Assembly (NCBI GenBank): GCA_036023115.1 | Contig: JAYKKT010000040.1 | Span: 6,111,001 to 6,175,000 of the forward strand | Source: Brasenia schreberi | Lineage: Eukaryota; Streptophyta; Magnoliopsida; Nymphaeales; Cabombaceae | Direction of reading: 5' to 3' | DNA length: 64,000 nt | Part shown: positions 37,398 through 49,530 of the stretch, piece after piece | Layout: each line of letters starts with the position of its first letter | Position numbering within the stretch: position 1 is the stretch's first letter | Translations under genes and position numbers: made by a program | The notes under the pieces: model-generated | What the model saw: the letters and a program-made list of their open reading frames with translations, nothing else | What the model was told of the DNA's origin: nothing | The model's database searches: none

Positions 37398-38061
37398 ATA
37401 GTTCATGCATACATCAATCCATACTTGAGCCATTTTATTAGTCAGATACTTTTTGCAAGTTCAATAAATATAAGTATATTTTGCTTTTTTACTTAAAAAT
37501 TTCAATGGTTGATCTTTAAGATCAAATGGTTGAGATTTTTAATAAGATTAGAACATACATTCGTATTCGTATGTACATGAACTAATTTCTCTCTCTATAT
37601 ATATATATAAAAGCATATCCGGATGTAAAAAAAAAAAAAAAAAAGAGAGAAGAAGAAAACAGTAGGTAGAAGTGAAACAGATAAAGGCAAGCCCGTATCT
37701 GGTACTCTTTAAATTTCACCTTTTCTGTACAGCTTTTGATTGTCCATAGCCTGGCAATCCTTGTTTACTTACTGCAACCAGACAACAACGATTATTATGA
37801 GTCACATGCTTATTATGGTTCCAGTTTGAGGCTCAAACCATTTCGAATGGAAAAATAATATTAAATGTTTGGAATAAAAAAATAAAGAATTTAAAAAACT
37901 GACGGATTGAAACCATTGGTACCAAACTCTTGACCTTCAACTTGAATGTTTTGTTTTGCGAGAGAAGTGGGCTTTTGTGCTACTAACATTATAAGCATGT
38001 AATTAAGAGCCAAACATGTTGTTGCCTTAGCACACGTACAATAGTATTACATTAGCGGCAA

Positions 38062-38126
38062 CTAGTGTAAAACTTTGTTGGGCCTCAAACTTGACAGCTA
38101 GTGTAAAACTTTGTTAGGTCTCAAAC
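38062..38126 (+). repeat. Tandem pair of about 29-36-bp units
   Basis: CTAGTGTAAAACTTTGTT followed by GGCCTCAAAC or AGGTCTCAAAC occurs twice, separated by seven bases. Confidence 0.7.
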
Positions 38127-38172
38127 GGGAAGTTGTTTTAGCATTAATGCACCGATGCCATTCGAAGTTCAA

Positions 38173-38248
38173 AGTTAATCATGCATGATGAAAATACTAT
38201 TAAGAAGTCCAGTTAATCATGCATGATGAGAATACTATTAAGAAGTCC
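38173..38248 (+). repeat. Two tandem copies of a 38-bp unit
   Basis: The unit beginning AGTTAATCATGCATGATGA and ending AAGAAGTCC is present at 38173-38210 and 38211-38248 with a single difference. Confidence 0.9.
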
Positions 38249-38418
38249 TCGTGTTGCACCCTCTAGCCAACACCACCTAGTGTGAGAACAGGCTTAAGTA
38301 AGACACTTAAGAATTGTATAGCAGTGAATTGATGTGTTTAGTGTTCTCTACTATCATATTTGCATCTTTTAGATAGACAAAGTCTAGTATTTTAGTAGTT
38401 TATTTACGTCACTTTACA

Positions 38419-38747
38419 TAGACATGGCCGGTTCTGAACTGGTCGGACGGTTCCAATCGAAACCAAACTCATTGGAACCAGACCTGAAACCAGAGAGAAC
38501 CCAATTCATTTCAGGTTCCAGCTTGTGTAGAACTAGAACCGTGCTGAAACCAGAACCTGCAGTTTGGAACCTGAATGTTTCATAATTTTAATATTTTTTG
38601 TCAAAATTCAAAAATATTAATATTTTCGGTTCCTAATGGTTTAGGACTGGAACCGAAACCAATGGTTTCAAACCAACACCATAACCGGCCTGATTCCAAT
38701 TCGGTTTCAATTCCTGGTTCCAAGCAAACTGGAAATGGCCATGTCTA
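38419..38747. mobile_element. hAT-type MITE, 329 bp, TAGACATGGCC inverted ends
   Basis: The ends TAGACATGGCC and GGCCATGTCTA form a perfect 11-bp inverted repeat. They are flanked by ACTTTACA (38411-38418) and AGTTTGCA (38748-38755), a 6-of-8 match. The inside is rich in GGTTCCGGTT/AACCGGAACC motifs that fold back on themselves and contains no protein. Related copies are seen at 43179-43456 and 48698-48963. Confidence 0.75.
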
Positions 38748-38867
38748 AGTTTGCACACCGAGTGTGAACACTATTTATCTACAAGAAACAACTAACTAAG
38801 GGGCGTTGGAAGAACCATATTTATTCAATTACAACTAAAAGGAGTAACAATGTTTCTTCAATTCAAC

Positions 38868-39345
38868 AGCAACAACAACTAAGCTTTTTCCCATACTAAT
38901 GGGAACGGCTACATGGATTCTTTGTTTCTACAGGCCCTATCATGTACCATGCTAGCAGTTAACTCAATATAAACTAAATTATTCTTTATTGTTTCTTTCC
39001 AACACTTTTGTGGTCGTCCTCTTCCTCTTTTAATATTTTCACAATCTAGTTTTTTATATCTTCTTAGGAGACTGTTTTTGGGCTGTGTTTCTACACGTCC
39101 AAACTATCTTAAATGATTTTCTCTCATTTTATCCTCTATTGGTGTTACTCCTAATTTGTTTCTAATAACCTCATTATTTATAAGATCTTTCCTTGTATGA
39201 CCGTTCATCCATCTCAGCATCTTCATCTATGCTTTGCACATATTGATGATTAATTTCCCAACACTCAGAATTATAAATATAACAGATTTAATTGTTGCTC
39301 TATAATATTTATCTTTCAACTTCAATTTATCTTCCATTACAAGAA
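38868..39345 (-). mobile_element. RTE LINE 3' fragment, degenerate
   Basis: It carries the ACAACAACTAAG tail, the family 3' end and a diverged C-terminal coding block read from the minus strand (GRPQKCWKETI-like and RWMNGHTRKD-like segments), ending near 39345. It is more diverged than the copies at 29.9 and 57.8 kb. Confidence 0.8.
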
Positions 39346-40630
<1,285 letters not shown>

Positions 40631-40771
40631 TAGGGATGATAATATTCAGCCGACCTGTGCAACCGCGAACTGACCTGATCAAGTTCAGGCACGGAATTTA
40701 AGAATTTCCGGTGGCCTGAATACCCAACTCGACTCAATATAGATCCGCCACTCGTCCCGTTGCCATCCCTA
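40631..40771. mobile_element. hAT-type MITE, 141 bp, TAGGGATG ends
   Basis: The left end TAGGGATGATAA and right end TTGCCATCCCTA are inverted at the outer eight bases. ATCATTAT (40623-40630) and ATCACTAT (40772-40779) form a 7-of-8 target duplication. It is non-coding. Confidence 0.75.
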
Positions 40772-40779
40772 ATCACTAT

Positions 40780-41771
40780 GCAGGTTTGCATGCGCCATGG
40801 CAATGATCTGACAAAGTGGAATATGACATCAATGCATGGGAGATGGTGATATCGGCCATGTGCTATGCCATATTTCTTTCATACGAGTGGAAGATGACAT
40901 GATGAATAAGAGAAGAAGCAATTTTTTCTATAGTGGAAGTACAGACGCCCCAACTTCTCCCTTAGCGTTTTGTCTCTCTCAGCCGTCTTACATGGCTTTG
41001 TCTTGAGGATATGTAAGAATTTATGCACATTTCCTTCATTGCTAGTTGCCAAATCATATACTGTTTAATTATATCACTTTCTTACCAATAGTGGGAAAGT
41101 GGGTCGTGTTTGGACATTTGCTGTTGGATCCTAATCTGGGTCTGGGTTCACATGCAATTGATCTGGTGAGCAGAAGGTAGTAAAGAAAAGAGAAAGATAG
41201 GAAATTCCTGGTTTACTAGCAACATTATTGCAACCAAATTATGGCTAGCTGTGTAGTTGTTGTATATGAATGTTGTGTTCTACCTTTCATGCCTGGCTAG
41301 ACCTCTCGGTCAGGGTCGGTTTCAGTATACCTAAAGCCACACAACGGAACGAGAAGGGTGCTTGTTTTTCAGCTCGTGCTGAGCTCATCTCGGCTTGGCT
41401 GGGGACCTAACAAGACAGGTTGTGCTATACTTGTATGGGATACGAAATGCAAGATGCGGGCAGGTCAGGTTCATCTAAATTCGGGTCTTGTAGTTGAGTG
41501 TATAATATTTTACATGTACGTTTTGTAAGAATAGCTTTAACTTAAGACTTGATCTCTCTCTCTCTCTCACACATATCTATGAAAATTGGACGTTGCTCAC
41601 TTCTCAAAATGCAAACTCATGCCAAATTCTTTACTTCTTGGGGCATGGGTGTCATTTAGAAAGTTTGAAAAATATGAAGAACACCACGTCAAACTCCTTA
41701 GTGTATCCTTGAAGAAAAAGTAAATGATAGTTATGAGTACATAATGTTAGTCGTAAGCACCATCCAATCGC

Positions 41772-41815
<44 letters not shown>

Positions 41816-42091
41816 TGGGATTGTGGCTTTTAGTTAATGCTTAATAATATCCACAATGTAAAATGATGAGCTCCTCTGCAACAAATGTAATGGGACATAC
41901 CATTTTACAGTGATTTAGTATCATACTCATTGAGTATGTCACAATGTGTGTATATAGGAATACAGAGAGAGGGGGAGTAGAGACATGCAATGCTTTCTAT
42001 CCTCCATAGTGTTTTTAACTTTTTTTTGGTAATGGAGTGGAGGCCACCAAAAGTATACATGGGTACCAATGAGTATTGTGTTTTTTCTAAC

Positions 42092-42172
<81 letters not shown>

Positions 42173-43029
42173 GCGCTTGTGGATTGATTTAGACGAACAA
42201 CTCTCTCTCTTCCTTCTCTCTTCCTGGAAATAGGATAAATTTAGGGGCATGAGAAGGAAAATCTCTTGATCGCAGATTTTAGTAATTTGGGTCCAAAAGA
42301 TAGACACAAGGCCCCATCCAAGAAATATTACTTTTCTAAAATCAGAATCAACAGATTGTAATTTCACATGCAATAATTATCACGTTTCAAAGTATGTAAA
42401 AGTCTTTTGATAAAAAAAATTATGTAAAAAGTCCGGCAAAATGTAACCTGAAATCTGAGGACATGACTCACTCTGTGCCCCTTTATCTATAAATTGATCA
42501 ATATTCCATTACGAATCAGATGCATATTTGCTGCTGTACACTTTCCAAACGTATAAATGAGAGCAATCCCTTTTTCTATGATGTTAAATCTTGGTTTTTC
42601 ATACGTACATACATACTTACATATAGCGTGATTGGATCATTCCCACACCACTAAGGCTGCCTATTCATACTTTGATCGTTACTTTTCAGGACCATGAGTG
42701 TAAGAATACTGTCATACATACTTTTTTCAAAACCTTTAAAACTTTTAAATTACTCATCTCATCCAAAAATAATGAATAATAGATAAGATCCGATTTACTT
42801 ATATATGTATGTTCTCCTAGTTTTGCTTTTGTTCAACGAGCTTAAGTGTTTCTGATCATTAGGATTTATAAAATTATAAAATTGAATTTGAGTTCCCTCT
42901 GAATGTATCATATAATCTTACAGTATCACATACTTAGAGTTAACTGGTCTAGTTTGAGTGTAAAATTTTTACCCATCTTCTGATAGCCGATCTCGACACA
43001 AGATAGATCAGAAGAAGCACAGCAAGCAA
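40780..43029. other. No gene recognised; two microsatellites
   Basis: (CA)n(TA)n lies at about 41774-41814, and an uninterrupted TA run of about 37 units at 42096-42170. The rest is AT-rich without recognisable coding or RNA signals. Confidence 0.5.
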
Positions 43030-43145
43030 TAGCTCACCTGGCTAATGGGATCGACTCACAAGACAAAGGTCATGCATTCGATAACCAGGGACGTGTATCT
43101 ATCTGGCTTCAAACTCCCCATTATATTAAAAGAAGACCCGCTACT
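43030..43145 (+). mobile_element. SINE-like, tRNA-derived sequence
   Basis: TAGCTCACCTGG (43030-43041) resembles a Pol III A box, and GCATTCGATAACC (43074-43086) resembles a B box at tRNA-like spacing. The following CTGGCTTCAAACTCCCCATT is shared with the tandem units at 47.4-48.5 kb. No tail or target duplication could be fixed. Confidence 0.45.
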
Positions 43146-43178
43146 AGAAGGAAGCATCTTGTAAAAGTCCACTCGCCT

Positions 43179-43456
43179 TAGACAAGGGCAATTCTGGTTT
43201 GGAACCAGTAGTTTCGATCTTTTAAGAACCAGAACCAAACGTAGATCTAGTAGGTTCTGGTTCCAGTTTCCTTTTTTGTTTAACTGTTTAAAATTGGAAA
43301 GAATCACTAAAAAAATTTGAAAGTAAGAAAAAAAAAGATGGAATCAATCATTCTGGTTCCATTAAAGGTGGAACCAGAACCGAATTCAGTGGACCTAGTT
43401 TCAGTTTCGGTTCATGGCCCGGTTCAGTTTTGGTTTGGAAACGCTGGTCATGTCTA
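43179..43456. mobile_element. hAT-type MITE related to 38419-38747, diverged
   Basis: It starts TAGACAAGGGCAATTCTGG and ends CTGGTCATGTCTA, and the inside has the same GGTTCC/GGAACC-rich fold-back composition. The target duplication is not convincing, so this is an older copy. Confidence 0.5.
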
Positions 43457-43845
43457 ATGTGGCGACCTATTTAGTGTGAGATAAGGCTTGGTTTTGGTTT
43501 AGTCACGATACCCGAAAACTGGGTTTAGAACTTGGATCTCCTTTAAAATTCGTGTTCCTAGTTACTTCCTATTACACCGCGTTGTAGTCATTGCTAACTT
43601 CATCCTACCATTTTGGCTAATTCTAAAATAGTCCTACTTCATCAAGCATTAACCTATAACATTTCAATTTATGACCTTTCTTAATTAACCGTTCACCTTC
43701 GTGCAGCAGCCAACACCTCGCCTGAAACCAACCAAGACTCTGCTTCTGCCGAGCCCGAGCCGAACCGGTGATAGAGATCAGGTGTAGGCGAAGCACGAGG
43801 AGGCGAGCCAGGGTGGAACAAGAGGGAGGTGATGCAGCAGCACCC

Positions 43846-44091
43846 ATGAAGCCTAAGGCCCCTGCTGCACCGAAAGATTGGGACTCCATGACTCTTAATG
43901 AGAAGGTTGCTGAGCTCTACCTTGGGGAGAAGGGTATGCTCTTTTGGCTCAACAAGTTTGCTTACGCCTCCATTTTCATTGTCATCGGGGGTTGGATCCT
44001 CTTTCGCTTTGTTGGACCCTCCCTCGGTCTCTACCAGCTCGATGGCTCTCCTTTGCCCCCTTCTGACTTGCTCAAAGGTTCTTCGCCATGA
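43846..44091 (+). CDS. 81-residue single-pass membrane protein of unknown function
   Basis: It starts at ATG 43846 (MKPKAPAAPKDWDSMTLNEK) and is intronless. A short charged N-terminus is followed by an amphipathic segment (VAELYLGEKGMLFWLNKFAY), one strongly hydrophobic stretch at about residues 47-66 (ASIFIVIGGWILFRFVGPSL) and a proline-rich tail ending KGSSP. The composition, the clean stop and the codon pattern look like a real small gene. I have the impression of similar short proteins across plants but cannot name the family. The frame stays open 26 codons upstream without another ATG, so this start is preferred. Compartment and role are unknown. Confidence 0.65.
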   Translation: MKPKAPAAPKDWDSMTLNEKVAELYLGEKGMLFWLNKFAYASIFIVIGGWILFRFVGPSLGLYQLDGSPLPPSDLLKGSSP

Positions 44092-45469
44092 GATCTTTTC
44101 GTTTCTGTTGTTTTATCCTTGTCTTATCGTTCGACATAGGATAAAGAACGAAAGCTGTATCAAGAAATTGCAGAGAATTTATTCTTCTTGCTTGTTATAA
44201 AAGCTCACAGAAAAGTAATAAGCCATATTTTTTTTCATGATCTTGGGATTGATGATTTCAAGAGATGCAACGATTTTGTGGTTGCGACTATTGTTGATGA
44301 TTAACATATCATGGCGTAAAGAACTGTAGAATTTTCGCGATTTGAATTTGGCCTTTTACGTTCAATCTAGTGAGAGACTAATCATTTCAGCCCAGTGATA
44401 GAGAATTGGTGTAGAATTTCATCTCTAAAATAATTTGGGCTTCAAAATAAGTTTCAAAGTCTTACTTGAATAAAGTCTTTTTTAAATAGGGATGTTAATG
44501 GGGTAGTGTGTGAGACTCGAGATCAAATTTCCCGTCTCGATCTTCATTTCTTATTCTTACTTCGTTTTTTCATTCTGACGACGGAACCAAGAGTTTCCAT
44601 ATTTTGACGGGTTTTCGTAGGAATTCATCAGAAAAGAACGGTCAAACAAAACTTCGAGCTAAGATATGAAAAATCCATTTAAGTTCAAGTATATTACATA
44701 TCAAATATAAGAAATGACGATAAACCTAATTTTATAGAATTAATAAGAGGGGTTTGGGGAGTCCGATATCCAGGCCGCTTCGGCCTCTGTATTCCACGCC
44801 ATTTGTTAACGTTGTGTGCCCACAAATATGAGATAGCACTGTCCTGTATGTCCATCCATTCAAACACATCATAAACAATATATAGAATTGAAAATGCATT
44901 ACATATTAATGTTAAAAACCATCTACGGCCATTGATGAATCTAAGTGTAACTCCTGCTGATGCAAAGCCCTAATGACCTATCTAAGACTTCACTGACTTC
45001 CCAGTAACAGTTCATTTGGAGACTATCAGGCAGAATGAGATCCAAAACGTTCACCAAAAGTCCCAGAAATAACGAAGACCAGCCTCAATAAAAGGAGAAA
45101 AAGGTAGTGCATGTTTGACATAAACCTGTCACCTGGACACCCTTATGTGTTGGGATAACGCATAAAATGATGTTTAACGTGTCATTTTTGCCGTGTCGTG
45201 GCGACGTAGACCTAAAACCTAAATAGCATATCCCTTAATTTTCACCAAGTAGAGGACACCAGCATAAACCACAGTTCCTGCAGGAGAAGACGATGACATT
45301 GAGAACTTCAGAAATCAATCAAGGAAATATAAGCAACACATAAAATCCATCCTTGAATTTGATAGTGTAGTCTTTATCTTCTCAAGAACTGGATGTTAAG
45401 AAGGCGCATAAGGCTTGGTTTTAGTTTGTGGTACTATCAAACTTTGTACTGCTACAGAAAGTGTCAATG
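44092..45469. other. No gene recognised
   Basis: The 3' flank of the small membrane protein gene, followed by ordinary AT-rich intergenic sequence. Confidence 0.5.
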
Positions 45470-45484
45470 TATATATATATATAT

Positions 45485-45560
<76 letters not shown>
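45470..45560. repeat. Compound microsatellite (TA)n(GA)n
   Basis: About eight TA units, TCGA, then about 36 GA units. Confidence 0.95.
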
Positions 45561-45562
<2 letters not shown>

Positions 45563-45575
45563 CGAGTGCTGCAGT

Positions 45576-46077
45576 CTAATTAGCTGGAGAAGAAACCTTT
45601 TCTGAAACCTTCCTCTTAGAAAAAACTCCTCCTATTAAAGGTATTAATGGCTTCTTCATATGCGGGTTCTTCTTCTTCTTATTGGAAGTCGAGTGTGTGC
45701 AATGCACTTGCTCCTTCCAAATAGAAGTGGTTACATCTGAGCGAAGAACTTCAGCAAGAGAAGGCGGCTCTGCGAAGGTGATACACTTTTCCCTACCGCG
45801 ATCCAATTCCGAGAAATTCAGCTTTGTTTCCTCCACGAATCCAAACTATGACCTCTGTTTCTTCCTTATGATCATCATGGGGCCTTCGGCACTTCAAGCT
45901 TTCGAGTTGCTTCCTTGTTTCCGCAAGTTCTTCTACCAAAGAGTTCAAGCATTCATACATGGCCCACGTCTCTCCCCTCGACTTTTTCAGCTTCTGCTTT
46001 GTTTCTTCCAACTCTGCTGCAGCGCAGGCTAGTTTTGAAGACCCGTTTCCAGCTTCAACTGACTTCAGCTTCATCTG
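45576..46077 (-). pseudogene. Coiled-coil (WEB-family-like) protein C-terminus, broken frame
   Basis: On the minus strand after a CTGTCAG acceptor, the frame reads MKLKSVEAGNGSSKLACAAA, then a helical heptad-like stretch (ELEETKQKLKKSRGETWAMY, LVEELAETRKQLESLK). Near 45840 the reading shifts to a second frame, EETKLNFSELDRGREKCITF and PSLAEVLRS, ending KKPLIPLIGGVFSKRK and a stop at 45576. The order (coiled coil, conserved PSLAEVL-like motif, basic C-terminus) resembles plant WEB/DUF827 coiled-coil proteins. That assignment is tentative. The frame change may be a frameshift or a small missed intron. Upstream exons are not recognisable; the region to the right is occupied by transposon sequence. 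Confidence 0.45.
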
Positions 46078-46428
46078 ACAGAATAGGGAACACAAAGAAT
46101 TTTTATTTTGTGAAGGGAAGTGCTAACATGCTTAAATCGATATGAACCTGAGAAACAAGTTTAAGGTGGTTTGGATATTCAAAGAGTCGAAGATCTCAGG
46201 TGCAAAGGATAGAGAGAAGGTAGCAGCATATCACGATTGGCAGTATAAAACAGGATATGAAAACCTGACACGAAACTGAGCTGAAAACTTTTGTGTTCAT
46301 CTTCACCGAGAGTAACTTGAAAAGAATTTGGTAGTGTTTGAATTTAGATTTTTAATCTACCATGGATTCTACAAATTATGATCATTGTGTTAGGGCATTT
46401 TCTCTTACCAATGCGCTGTAGAGCTCTT

Positions 46429-46482
46429 ATAAAAGAAGGAAGAAAATGAAATAACTAAGCAAAACTCTAAAACTTCATGTTT
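46429..46482 (+). repeat. 54-bp direct repeat, left copy
   Basis: AAAAGAAGGAAGAAAATGAA and AAAACTCTAAAACTTCATG occur here and again at 49096-49150 with very few differences, bracketing 2.6 kb of transposon-derived sequence. Confidence 0.8.
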
Positions 46483-46489
46483 CACTCCA

Positions 46490-47335
46490 CCACCAAACTT
46501 CTTAGAAAATGAAAAAGATATTTTTAGGATAACTAAGGCTAGAGATAATAAAACTAATGATCTTACTTTTGTTAGATGCATCAGAAATGAGGACGAGAAG
46601 ATTTTAGTGACGAATGATGATATCAAAAATAGATGAAAAATTATTTCTATAAGCTTTTAATAAAAATACAGATTGTAGTATTAGCTTAAAGAAGTTAGGC
46701 AAATCAGAAAAGTATATAAATTGTAATTTTTATTGGCATATTTAAAAGAATGAAGTCAAAGAGACTTAAATATGTAAATGTTGGTAAATTTCTAGGACCA
46801 GAAAATATTCCTATAGAAGTATGAAAAATCATAGGAGAGATTGGGATCACTTTGCTCACAAGACTATTTAATAAAATATGAAGAATCCTAAAGATGTCCG
46901 AAGAATGGAGAACGAGTATACTTATATCAATATATAAGAAAAGGAAGACATTAAGAATTGTGTGAATTATCAAGGTATCAAATTAATAAGTCATACTATG
47001 AAATTATAGAAAAGAATTATCGAGCGTAGATTAAGACAAGTATCGAGTACAACAAAGAACCAATTTAAATTCATACCCAATAGATCTGCTATTGAAGCGA
47101 TTCACCTATTGATACATCTTATTAAATATTTTAGAGTAAAAAAGAATAACCTTTACATTATATTTATTGATTTAGAAAAAACTTACAATAGGGTATGAAG
47201 AGATTCTTTAGAAAATCTTGGAAAATAGAGGTATCCCATTGACATACATAAATCTTATAAGAGATATGTACGATGGTGCAAAAACATATGTAAGAACTCA
47301 CAATTCTTTCAAGTTAATATTGAGTTATAGTTTGT
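46490..47335 (+). mobile_element. RTE LINE internal fragment, old copy
   Basis: Degenerate + strand coding shows the linker before RT, then IIERRLRQVSS-like, SAIEAIHLLIHLIK-like, FIDLEKTYNRV-like and [22 protein letters not shown] segments of the same LINE family, with many stops. Neither the 5' nor the 3' end of the LINE is present. Confidence 0.8.
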
Positions 47336-47400
47336 CTAACCTCAAATAGTGAAATAGGCAGTTTGCCGCATCCTACATAAAATTGTAGATCCCCCACTAC

Positions 47401-48462
47401 TCATGAAATACAAACATTAATTTCTCTAGTTAACGGATTAACTCACAAGTTGAAGGTTATGAGTTTGATGCCTAGGTATCTAGCTTCAACCTCCCCATTG
47501 TACCCCACCCAACAAACAAAAAACTATGAAGCCACCACTCACCTCAGGCACCTCCTCCAGTAGCAAAAGAAAGAAGGACCACACTTATTATCTTTCTCCT
47601 TCCCAATGCTTGATAGACATGCCTCCAACCCTACAACAAAATATAGATCAATGGGCAATTGTCTCATGAAATACAAGCATGAATTTCTCTAGTTAACGGA
47701 TTAACTCACAAGTTGAAGGTTATGAGTTTGATGCCTAGGTATTCATCTAGCTTCAACCTCTCCATTGTACTCCACCCAACAAACAAAAAACTATGAAACC
47801 ACCACCTGCCTCAGGCACCTCCTCGAGTAGCAAAAGAAAGAACGACCACACTTATTATCTTTCTCCTCCCCAATGCTTGATAGACATGCATCCAACCCTA
47901 CAACAAAATATAGATCAATGAGCAATTGTCTCATGAAATACAAGCATGAATTTCTCTAGTTAACGGATTAACTCACAAGTTGAAGGTTATGAGTTTGATG
48001 CCTAGGTATTCATCTAGCTTCAACCTCCCCATTGTACCCCACCCAACAAACAAAAAACTATGAAACCACCACCCGCCTCAGGCACCTCCTCCATTAGCAA
48101 AAGAAAGAACGACCACACTTATTATCTTTCTCCTCCCCAATGCTTGATAGACATGCATCCAACCCTACAACAAAATATAGATCAATGAGCAATTGTCTCA
48201 TGAAATACAAGCATGAATTTCTCTAGTTAACGGATTAACTCACAAGTTGAAGGTTATGAGTTTGATGCCTAGGTATTCATCTAGCTTCAACCTCCCCATT
48301 GTACTCCACCCAACAAACAAAAAACTATGAAACCACCACCCACCTCAGCACCTCCTCCAGTAGCAAAAGAAAGAAGGACCACACTTATTATCTTTCTCCT
48401 CCCCAATGCTTGATAAACATGCCTCCAACCCTACAACAAAATATAGATCAACGAGCAATTGT
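47401..48462 (+). repeat. Four tandem copies of a 266-bp SINE-like unit
   Basis: Units begin TCATGAAATACAA at 47401, 47664, 47931 and 48198 and are 263-267 bp long, about 95% alike. Each contains CTAGTTAACGGATTAACTCA (A-box-like) and GGTTATGAGTTTGATGCC (B-box-like, compare GGTTCGANNCC) at tRNA-like spacing, then GCTTCAACCTCCCCATTGTA shared with the SINE-like sequence at 43.0 kb. No protein is encoded. Confidence 0.85.
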
Positions 48463-48697
48463 GATGGCCATGAATAGAAAACAAACTCTATAGTCATAAT
48501 ATAAATGATATCATGTTATCATTTACAAGCTTTTCTCTTTACGCATTGTCCATGCTTTCTTTTTCAAGACAAACTAGATGGCAATGTACTCAGAAACTTT
48601 TGTAGCAACTTGCCGCAAGATATTGGAGTCTTTGTTGCAGTGAAATCACCTAGCAGCGACGACGGACTACAACAAAAAGGAAAGGAGAAGCTGGACG

Positions 48698-48963
48698 TAG
48701 CTGGTTTTGGGAAATCGGCAGTTCCAAATCACTAATTCTGGATTGAGTCCTAAATCGCTTGGAACCTGCTGGATTCATTAAAAAAATGAAATTTTGAAAG
48801 AAATAAAAAACCATATGAAACCACCCGTTTGAAACCGTTGATTCTGGTTCTGACCCGGTTCCATAGAAGGTGGAATCAGAACAGAACCAGATGATCTCCA
48901 GTTCCCGTTCCTGATTGGGTTCCATTTGAAACTACCAGACTGGTCCCAAATCAGCCATGTCTA
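48698..48963. mobile_element. hAT-type MITE related to 38419-38747, left end damaged
   Basis: The right end CAGCCATGTCTA matches the family, and the left end TAGCTGGTTTTGG fits if six bases of the inverted repeat are deleted. The inside has the same GGTTCC-type fold-back composition. Confidence 0.45.
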
Positions 48964-49095
48964 AAAGAAGCAATAAGATAGAGAAGTTTTTAAGATGGAA
49001 CAGGAAGAGGTAAAAAAACCTGAGTTTGCCATTTTGAGAAGAGTTTGAGGGGATGATTGTCGCTAGGTTCACTCTAAAAGTTAACAATTTTAACA

Positions 49096-49150
49096 ATAAA
49101 AGAAGGAAGAAAATGAAATAATGAAGCAAAACTCTAAAACTTCATGTTTT
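49096..49150 (+). repeat. 54-bp direct repeat, right copy
   Basis: This is the counterpart of 46429-46482. Confidence 0.8.
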
Positions 49151-49458
49151 TGCACGTCAAAGTTTTTTCCAGATGAAATAGTAAGGGGGTTGCCTCTTCA
49201 AGTTGTCTGAAAGGGGTGAAAGTTAAGGTAGATTTGTCTTCTAAAACCGCTTTCAGACACCGGCCGTTTTATTTCAAATTTGTTGTCACTTTCTGTGTAC
49301 AATGAGCCACGGGCCAGGATGTCCTCTCAAACGAACATTCAAGTCAACTGTCAAGAGTTTGACACCGAGGCTGTACATACTTGGTAGGGAGTATATATAT
49401 ATATATATAAAGAGAGTCTCATAGTGCATTATTATAATCTCCTACCCATCTTAAGAAG

Positions 49459-49461
<3 letters not shown>

Positions 49462-49526
<65 letters not shown>
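49462..49526. repeat. (TA)n microsatellite
   Basis: An uninterrupted TA run of about 32 units. A shorter one lies at 49394-49410. Confidence 0.95.

Positions 49527-49530
<4 letters not shown>

Noticed and set aside
43030..43090. Functional tRNA gene
   Set aside because: The A- and B-box-like motifs are present, but no acceptor stem or cloverleaf can be formed, so it fits a SINE relic better.
47401..48462. CRISPR-like array from regularly spaced repeats
   Set aside because: The units are 266 bp, contiguous and without variable spacers, and the context is a plant nuclear genome.
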